Below the pieces are notes generated by a model that was not told the DNA's origin, did not search any database, and was given only the letters and a program-made list of their open reading frames with translations. The translations under genes and the position numbers were made by a program. A stretch of 7,160 nucleotides of DNA from Streptomyces griseus (GTDB lineage: Bacteria; Bacteroidota; Bacteroidia; Chitinophagales; Chitinophagaceae), in the NCBI GenBank assembly GCA_943323705.2, contig CALPIT020000134.1, forward strand, positions 1 through 7,160, written 5' to 3'. This document shows, one piece after another, positions 1 through 5,941 of this stretch (position 1 is its first letter; every line of letters starts with the position of its first letter).

Positions 1-1135
1 CGCCTGCGTGTCCATAACATACCGCATGAAAATCATATTGCTTCCCCAATTCTTTAACGCCTCTGATTAAAGCAGGCAATTCAGCTCTAGGTACAACAGT
101 GTCTTCCTCAATCGTATAACCGGCCAACTTCACCGCTTCAGCTGCTCTCCTTCTGAGTTTCCACAATTCTGCTTTTTGTTGTGCGTCGTCTGCAAAGAAT
201 ACTTCACCACAATCAAATTCTGTAAGTACTCCAGCAATTGCTTCCATTTCAGTCATTAAGGTTTCCAAATGGTTGCCGTCAACTTCGATAATCAAATGCG
301 CTGCCATTTCATCAGTTACTGGAACAATGGCGCTGTCAACAAATTTGCTAACGATTTTCAAAGCATCAATTTCAACTAACTCCAAAGCACTTGGTGTAAA
401 GCCGGCTCTGAAAATGGCGCTAACTGCGGCACCTGCTTTTTCCAAATCATTGAAAGGCACTAGCATCAACAAGTCATGCTTGGGATGAGGAATCAATTTC
501 AACACAATTTTTGTTACCAATCCCAAAGTACCTTCACTGCCTACCATCAATTGCGTGAGATTGTATCCTGTAGAGTTTTTCAACACATTGGCACCTGTCC
601 AGATGATGTCACCTGTTGGCAATACCACTTCGAGATTCAACACATAATCTTTTACAACGCCATATTTCACTGCCTTTGGACCGCCGCTGTTTTCGGCAAT
701 GTTGCCTCCGATGAAGCAACTGCCTTTGCTGCTCGGATCCGGTGGATAAAACAGACCTTTTTCTTTCACCGCATTTTGCAACACCTCTGTAATTACACCT
801 GGCTCTGTAGTTATTTGTAAATTCCTTTCGTCGATTTCAATGATGTTATTCATTCTTTCAAAAGAAATGAGAACACCCCCAAACTGCGGTAGTGCACCGC
901 CGCTTAATCCAGTACCAGCACCTCTAGGCGTAACTGGAATTTTTTCTTCGTTACAAATCTTCATCACTGCACTGATTTCTTGAGCTGTTCTTGGCTTTAT
1001 AACAATATCCGGCAAGAAATGAAGATTTTCTGTTTCATCATGAGCATAATGATTTCTGTTTTCATCATCAGTAAAAACATAATTTTCACCCAAAATATCT
1101 TTTAATAAGGGAAGGATACGATGAAAATCACTCAT
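1..1135 (-). CDS. FAD-binding oxidase, GlcD / D-lactate dehydrogenase type (3' end outside window)
   Basis: This is probably an FAD-linked 2-hydroxyacid oxidoreductase of the vanillyl-alcohol-oxidase fold, related to glycolate oxidase subunit GlcD and D-lactate dehydrogenases. I translated it by hand from the ATG at 1135: 378 codons run open to the window edge. The FAD-binding half (about residues 42-215) shows PRGAGTGLSGGALP (70-83), PPDPSS (131-136), GGNIAENSGGPKAVKYGVV (143-161) and GSEGTLGLVTK (199-209). The C-terminal oxidase half shows ELWKLRR (323-329) and EEDTVVPR (343-350), and the window cuts it at YGHAG (374-378), the start of the family's conserved GHxGDGN region. Family members are usually about 460-470 residues, so roughly 85-90 are missing. 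No signal peptide is visible, so it should be cytoplasmic or peripheral to the membrane. The ATG is chosen because homology begins just after it; an in-frame TTG 12 codons upstream is less likely. The gene lies 82 bp after the PorP/SprF gene, probably as a separate unit. Family assignment is firm; substrate (glycolate, D-lactate or another 2-hydroxyacid) is not decided. Confidence 0.93.
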   Translation of the reverse strand, partial: MSDFHRILPLLKDILGENYVFTDDENRNHYAHDETENLHFLPDIVIKPRTAQEISAVMKICNEEKIPVTPRGAGTGLSGGALPQFGGVLISFERMNNIIEIDERNLQITTEPGVITEVLQNAVKEKGLFYPPDPSSKGSCFIGGNIAENSGGPKAVKYGVVKDYVLNLEVVLPTGDIIWTGANVLKNSTGYNLTQLMVGSEGTLGLVTKIVLKLIPHPKHDLLMLVPFNDLEKAGAAVSAIFRAGFTPSALELVEIDALKIVSKFVDSAIVPVTDEMAAHLIIEVDGNHLETLMTEMEAIAGVLTEFDCGEVFFADDAQQKAELWKLRRRAAEAVKLAGYTIEEDTVVPRAELPALIRGVKELGKQYDFHAVCYGHAG

Positions 1136-1168
1136 GACTGCAGCTTTTTTGATTTTAATTTTGTGAGG

Positions 1169-1176
1169 CAAAATTC
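1169..1176 (-). promoter_or_regulatory. possible Bacteroidota -7 element for the oxidase gene
   Basis: On the minus strand this reads GAATTTTG, matching five of the six fixed positions of the Bacteroidota -7 consensus TAnnTTTG. It would put the transcript start near 1162 and leave a leader of about 26 nt before the ATG at 1135. That leader is A-rich and lacks a Shine-Dalgarno sequence, as is usual in this phylum. No good -33 TTTG or TTG lies 19-21 bp upstream, so the call is weak. Confidence 0.3.
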
Positions 1177-1217
1177 GTAAAAAATACTTTAATAAAATGA
1201 AATTGTTGAATCAATTA

Positions 1218-2306
1218 TCAGAAGCTAGGACAAAGTGATTGACGGTCTGCTTTGTTGCCATAGAAACCATTTTTAATAACACTGAATTCTGCTGCGCCTC
1301 TGTATTGATTGAAGTTTTTCAAAGTTGAAATGGTCGCATCATAATTGAAAGTAAATTGTATTTGATTGAGTTGAAATCCCAGCATAGGAATCGCAGCGTC
1401 CTTCCATCTGTAATAACAACCTGCAATTAGCTGCTTCTCTCCATTTTCAGAAAGATTGATATTGGCAAGGGTTCCAAATTCAAAAACCGATGCGCTTACC
1501 TGATTGGTATAAAAAATATTCGGCTTCAAGATTAACCGATCATTCAATTTGATGATGGCACTAACAAAACCAATATGTCGCATAGGAATAAAGCCGTTGC
1601 CATTGGTTTCATTGAAAAAGCTTTCTTTGGGTTTATTGACATGATGTATGGAATATCCTGCATTTATGTAAACATCATCATTAGGAAAAAAAGCATAATT
1701 GACTCCTGCCTGGACATCCAGATAAGTTACACTATTATTATCAAGCACCACAGAAGTTGGCAAATTGCTGTCGAAAAAATAACCATCAAACTGATCAGGG
1801 AATTTCAATCGACTGATATCGATTCTTTTGTTTACATAACCAACATTGAAGCCTCCGCTTAATAAACTGCTGCTACCTAGCATTTGATGATAAGCGACAG
1901 AGCTATATATTTTCGTTGATTTTAGTGAACCACTTCCGGCCACATCACTCAACGCCAGAAATCCAAAACCCATCCAGCCATTTTCGAGCTTATCTCTGAA
2001 CACTTGCGCATCTCCAAACACACTCATGGTTTTATAAGGAGAGTTCATGACATTGCTATATTGATTTCTGTAATGGGCTCCCATTCTATAATCTGCGTCT
2101 GGGATAAAACCTGTATTGGCAGGATTGGTGCTTAATGGCGAATTGAAAAATTGAGAGAAATGAAGATCTTGTGCTGCAGCAGAAAAAGTAAAAAGTAAAA
2201 AGTAAAAAGTAAAAAAATGTTTTAAGGTAATCGCATACAATTTATGCTGACTTCTATTGAAATCATTTGTGAGTAGATTTGATATTTTAGCAACAATATT
2301 TTTCAT
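1218..2306 (-). CDS. PorP/SprF family type IX secretion outer-membrane protein
   Basis: This 362-residue protein belongs to the PorP/SprF family, predicted outer-membrane beta-barrels of Bacteroidota associated with the type IX secretion system. SprF of Flavobacterium johnsoniae is needed for secretion of the adhesin SprB. The mature N-terminus has the family signature QDLHFSQFFNSPLSTNPANTG (from residue 46), followed by YRNQY and SPYKTMSVFGD. Alternating barrel-like strands follow, with a late FTFNYDATIS segment and a C-terminal LCPSF close to the CPRF ending common in the family. The hydrophobic export segment lies at about 30-42 with likely cleavage after AAA (43-45), so the stretch before it is unusually long (about 29 residues). 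The ATG overlaps the upstream stop as TAATG, which supports this start; an in-frame TTG at 2240 would give a normal-length signal peptide. The h-region is encoded by a 7-bp tandem repeat. The likely partner is the type B cargo encoded just upstream; that pairing is inferred from context. Confidence 0.93.
   Translation of the reverse strand: MKNIVAKISNLLTNDFNRSQHKLYAITLKHFFTFYFLLFTFSAAAQDLHFSQFFNSPLSTNPANTGFIPDADYRMGAHYRNQYSNVMNSPYKTMSVFGDAQVFRDKLENGWMGFGFLALSDVAGSGSLKSTKIYSSVAYHQMLGSSSLLSGGFNVGYVNKRIDISRLKFPDQFDGYFFDSNLPTSVVLDNNSVTYLDVQAGVNYAFFPNDDVYINAGYSIHHVNKPKESFFNETNGNGFIPMRHIGFVSAIIKLNDRLILKPNIFYTNQVSASVFEFGTLANINLSENGEKQLIAGCYYRWKDAAIPMLGFQLNQIQFTFNYDATISTLKNFNQYRGAAEFSVIKNGFYGNKADRQSLCPSF
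2183..2217. repeat. 7-bp tandem repeat within PorP/SprF signal-peptide codons
   Basis: There are four exact copies of AAAAAGT on the plus strand (2183-2210; ACTTTTT on the coding strand), followed by a run of seven A that resembles a decayed fifth unit. The repeat encodes residues 33-41 (TFYFLLFTF), the hydrophobic core of the signal peptide. Seven is not a multiple of three, so gain or loss of a unit would shift the reading frame. In the present copy number the frame is intact. Confidence 0.9.
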
Positions 2307-5300
2307 TACCTGATTAAAGTGATGTCGCCTGTTTTTTTAACAAACTGACCATTAGTTAAATTGGCTTCCAAAGTATACACATACACATCCATAGGCTGTA
2401 ATTTACCTTTGAATGTTCCATCCCAGCCGTTGTTGATATTATTCGATTGAAAAATCAATTGTCCCCATCGGTTATAAATTTTCCAATCGAGTTTTGAAAT
2501 GCCAAATCCTTTTACTTTGATTACTCCATTCTCACCGAATTTTCCGGGAGTAAACGCATTGGGAACATCGAGCAAAGGATCAATCAAAGTTCTCACAACC
2601 AATGTAAAAGTATCTGTACATTCATATTGATTATAAGCAATCAGTTGAGCATTAAAATTGTCAGTAGAAATATATTGATACCTCGGATTTTCTTCTGTTG
2701 AACTTTGTCCATCACCGAAATTCCACAAGTAGCGTGTGGCACCTGTAGACAAATTGGTGAATTGTGTTGGTGTATTGGTTTCAGGTGGATTGGGTTGCCA
2801 TGAAAATGCTGCATTGGGTCTTGCAGAAACGATAAAACTAAAATAATCAGAAGTATCCACCTGATTACAGGTATTGGGATCTCTAGCGATTATACGTACC
2901 TGATATGTTCCTGGTGTAGAAAATAATTTTACAGGATTTTCAACATTACTACTCGTTCCATCACTGAATTGCCAGGTAACATCTGATGTGCCTGAAAGGT
3001 TTGTAAATGTTGCATTGTATGGAACACAGCCAACTGGAGGCGTAGATAATTTAGCTTCCACTAAAGGATTCACTTTTAAAATTAATTTTTTGGTATCCGG
3101 TGAATTACAGAAAATATCATCATTTAAATAGAGTGTGACTGTGTAAGTCCCAACTGCCGGATAATTATGTGAACCATTATAGGAAGTCTGACGAGGTGAA
3201 CCATCACCATAATCCCAGCTGAAACTTTGCGGACTAAAACTGCCTCTTGTTGGGGTTGATAAATTATTGAAACTATAACTCAAACTGGTGCACGGCAAAT
3301 CTTTAACTGCTGTAAAATCAAGTATTGCCAAATTATCACCCGCTTTGATTTTAAGAAAAAAAGTATCTCTGATGTTACAGGTTAATGAATCTTCTGCAAT
3401 CACTCTCACTGTATAAATCCCTATAGCATTGTAAGTGGTAAAAGTTGAATAATCAGGCGCTGTTGTGGTGTCTTTTAAACCATTGCCAAAATCCCAATAA
3501 TATTTTTTTGCTTTTTGTAAAGTATCAGAAAAATCAACTCTAAAGGGGACACAACCAGCAGTATCATTAAACACAGCGTTTATAGATGAGCGTGGTCCAG
3601 CTGCAACTCCTGAAAAATTCATATCAATTTTCACAGCAGCCTCATTGCAGTTGGCACTACCATTCAACCTTCTCCATGCGCCTGTGGTAGTTGGGAATGT
3701 CGCGCCACCATTGCAATTGGCACACATGGCTTGATAAATGGTGCCGTTTTCATCAAACCTACTGGTACCGCCATCCACATGATCACCTGTAGTTCCACGA
3801 AATTGCCCAAAATTAGAACCGAATAAAACATCAGTGGCATTTTTCTTCAATACAAAAAAATAAAAATCTTCGCCATCAGGAGCATTAGCCCCTGACAAGG
3901 AATTTACCAAGGGTAGACCATTTGTATTGCCGTTGGAATAATTTTTAAACACATTAATGCCTCCGCCCCAACCTGAAACATATACATTTTCACAACGATC
4001 AACCAAAAATCCAATTGGAGAAATATTGGGAGCAAGCGAACCTGTTCCAAAAACTGTTGAATAGATAAACCCTGATAAATCTGGTCTTAATTTACTGATA
4101 TATTGTGCACTGTTGGGGTTGCTGTATATGGCGTTTACAATAGGCCATGCTCCCGTTGTAGTACCCATAACATAAGGAAATCCGGCTCTATCAAACTTTA
4201 ACCCATACACAATATCAATGCCAGTTGTTCCTAGGTAAGTTGTCTTATTGATACCACTTCCATCAAGTCTTAATTTAACAACAAATCCATCAGTCGTACC
4301 TCCTTGATAGTTTGGATAAATAGCACCGATTTTATTTCCAGGTAGATTGTTACTTGTAGTACCTCCTGCAACATACAAATCATTATTAACCGGGTTGAAA
4401 GTGGCTACGAAGCAGGCATCATCACCTGTGCCACCAAAGTAACTTCCAAAAAGGTAATTCGATAAATTGGCATTGAATTTTAAAATAACACCGTCTTGTA
4501 GCCCGCCGCCAAAACCAGCTGTATTTAAGGAAATACCGTTAACTGGAAAATCACGAGATTGGGTACACGAAGCTAAAATGATATTATTGCTATTATCAAT
4601 AATGACTTCACTTCTTGCATCATCGCCATAATTACGCCTAATCCTATCTGCGCCATCAGGAGATTCATATTTAGATCTGATGTTGACGCCATCATTACCC
4701 GTACCGCCAATTTTTACCGATCCAATCAACGCGGTCCCGGTAGCATTAAATTTTGTTATCACGATATCATTATTACCGCCAGCACCTATAACGGGTATAG
4801 TTGTAGGATAATTAACAGAGAAAGACCTTCCCGCCACAATTAAATTTCCTTGTGCGTCAACAATCATACTGTGCGGCTGTTCATTACCGTTACCTCCAAG
4901 ATATGTTGCATATAACCTGTCTGTACCATTTGGATTAAATTTAAAAATAGCGATATCGTGTCCTTTTAAAACACCTTCAAGCACACCGCCATTGTATGTT
5001 GTTTGATAAGCGCCAGGTGAAGTCAGATAACCATTTCCAAAGGATACGCCGCCGGCATAAAAACTTCCATCCGGACCGGGCGTTGCCGTATAGCCCCAGT
5101 TATCGACAGCACTTCCTGTAAATGAAGAAAAAATGATTGCCGGATCAATGACCATCATTTTAGTAGTATCATAATTACCCAAATTAAAAGAGACTTTATT
5201 GTTTTCAACCTGATAATGACAACCAATTTGTATTCTTTTTCCTGAAGGATCGGGCTGGTAACAATAAGGATATAATTCTTTTACATCGCCTGCTGTAGTT

Positions 5301-5875
5301 TTAATAACAAGTTGATCATTCTCTGTATAAACCTTCTCAGGTCCGCGATAATTCATTACGATTTGTGAAGGACGAGCTCCAGGATAAAGTATAAAATCGT
5401 ATTTCAAGCGATCCCCTTCTGTGTAATAACGAATATCAATATTGGGATATATATTTTTAAACTGAACGGCCTGAAATATTTTACAATCGCTCTTCCATTT
5501 GGATTGGTCATTGCCGATAAAATAATTATTGTACGATTTAATTTGCTTATCGGGTAGGCATTTGGAGAAATCAGAAGCACCTTCAAAATCAACATCATAA
5601 AAAAATGAATGTAAAACTATTTTTGCGTCTATAGCTGTTTTTGAATGATTGCGACCATGCATAGCCGAAGCTATTTTATCCCATTCCTCAGCATTATGTA
5701 GTAAAACTGAAAATCCTTTTTGTCTTAGAAAAAATGAACCTGAAGTGAAATCGCCTTTAAATTTGACTTGTTGATCCCATTGACCTTTATTTTCTACAAA
5801 TTCCATTTGGGCTATACTTTGCTGAAAAGCAAGCAGAAACATAAAAAATGGAAATATCTTTTGCAACAGATTCAA
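2306..5875 (-). CDS. secreted beta-propeller/PKD protein with T9SS type B (gliding-motility) C-terminal domain
   Basis: This 1189-residue protein should be exported by Sec, then moved to the cell surface or medium by the type IX system. A signal peptide ends at about residue 22 (QQSIA, then Q). An N-terminal domain begins FVENKGQWDQQVKF (about 26-245), of the uncharacterised type I recall as DUF7948. Seven SBBP-like repeats follow (about 247-755), with starts such as YLGGNGNE, YFGGTGDD and YLGTTGID, consistent with a seven-bladed propeller. Four PKD domains follow at about 764-846, 847-935, 936-1018 and 1019-1096 (WDFGNG, WDYGDG, WQFSDG, WNFGDG). The last 93 residues form the gliding-motility-associated, CHU_C-like sorting domain (VPNAFTP, IYNRWGQLIF, GWDGTFKGK, KKTGDITLIR). 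The likely role is a surface or extracellular adhesin or binding protein; no catalytic motif is evident and the ligand is unknown. The start is TTG with no Shine-Dalgarno sequence. An in-frame stop (TAA at 5893-5891) lies upstream with no ATG between; TTG at 5866 is an alternative, and ATG at 5842 would truncate the signal peptide. The gene overlaps the PorP/SprF gene by one base. Confidence 0.93.
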   Translation of the reverse strand: MNLLQKIFPFFMFLLAFQQSIAQMEFVENKGQWDQQVKFKGDFTSGSFFLRQKGFSVLLHNAEEWDKIASAMHGRNHSKTAIDAKIVLHSFFYDVDFEGASDFSKCLPDKQIKSYNNYFIGNDQSKWKSDCKIFQAVQFKNIYPNIDIRYYTEGDRLKYDFILYPGARPSQIVMNYRGPEKVYTENDQLVIKTTAGDVKELYPYCYQPDPSGKRIQIGCHYQVENNKVSFNLGNYDTTKMMVIDPAIIFSSFTGSAVDNWGYTATPGPDGSFYAGGVSFGNGYLTSPGAYQTTYNGGVLEGVLKGHDIAIFKFNPNGTDRLYATYLGGNGNEQPHSMIVDAQGNLIVAGRSFSVNYPTTIPVIGAGGNNDIVITKFNATGTALIGSVKIGGTGNDGVNIRSKYESPDGADRIRRNYGDDARSEVIIDNSNNIILASCTQSRDFPVNGISLNTAGFGGGLQDGVILKFNANLSNYLFGSYFGGTGDDACFVATFNPVNNDLYVAGGTTSNNLPGNKIGAIYPNYQGGTTDGFVVKLRLDGSGINKTTYLGTTGIDIVYGLKFDRAGFPYVMGTTTGAWPIVNAIYSNPNSAQYISKLRPDLSGFIYSTVFGTGSLAPNISPIGFLVDRCENVYVSGWGGGINVFKNYSNGNTNGLPLVNSLSGANAPDGEDFYFFVLKKNATDVLFGSNFGQFRGTTGDHVDGGTSRFDENGTIYQAMCANCNGGATFPTTTGAWRRLNGSANCNEAAVKIDMNFSGVAAGPRSSINAVFNDTAGCVPFRVDFSDTLQKAKKYYWDFGNGLKDTTTAPDYSTFTTYNAIGIYTVRVIAEDSLTCNIRDTFFLKIKAGDNLAILDFTAVKDLPCTSLSYSFNNLSTPTRGSFSPQSFSWDYGDGSPRQTSYNGSHNYPAVGTYTVTLYLNDDIFCNSPDTKKLILKVNPLVEAKLSTPPVGCVPYNATFTNLSGTSDVTWQFSDGTSSNVENPVKLFSTPGTYQVRIIARDPNTCNQVDTSDYFSFIVSARPNAAFSWQPNPPETNTPTQFTNLSTGATRYLWNFGDGQSSTEENPRYQYISTDNFNAQLIAYNQYECTDTFTLVVRTLIDPLLDVPNAFTPGKFGENGVIKVKGFGISKLDWKIYNRWGQLIFQSNNINNGWDGTFKGKLQPMDVYVYTLEANLTNGQFVKKTGDITLIR

Positions 5876-5885
5876 GTTTTTGTAT

Positions 5886-5917
5886 TGAAGTTAATTCTTA
5901 TAACAATTATTGTCAAT
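5886..5917 (-). promoter_or_regulatory. possible Bacteroidota promoter for the cargo-PorP/SprF pair
   Basis: In the 66-bp gap after recG the minus strand carries ATTG (5917-5914), a 20-bp spacer, then TAACTTCA (5893-5886). The phylum consensus is TTTG or TTG, about 19-21 bp, then TAnnTTTG; the spacing fits, but the last two bases of the -7 element do not. The predicted transcript would start only a few bases before the TTG at 5875, which mildly favours the alternative TTG start at 5866. Read-through from recG is also possible. Confidence 0.3.
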
Positions 5918-5941
5918 GATTTGTTGACGTATTTTAAGGAA

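Noticed and set aside
476..820. Plus-strand open frame of 114 codons
   Set aside because: It is antisense to the oxidase gene, whose minus-strand frame carries clear FAD-binding motifs across this stretch; the plus-strand product resembles nothing known to me.
1200..1215. AATTG/CAATT hairpin just after the PorP/SprF stop, considered as a terminator
   Set aside because: The stem is five bases with a single G-C pair; although T-rich sequence follows, it is too weak to call.
1575..1862. Plus-strand open frame of 95 codons
   Set aside because: It is a shadow of the PorP/SprF coding sequence on the opposite strand, with no family resemblance.
5912..5928. GTCAA/TTGAC inverted repeat after recG, considered as a terminator
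   Set aside because: The stem is only 5 bp with a 7-base loop and no following T-run, so it is not a convincing intrinsic terminator.
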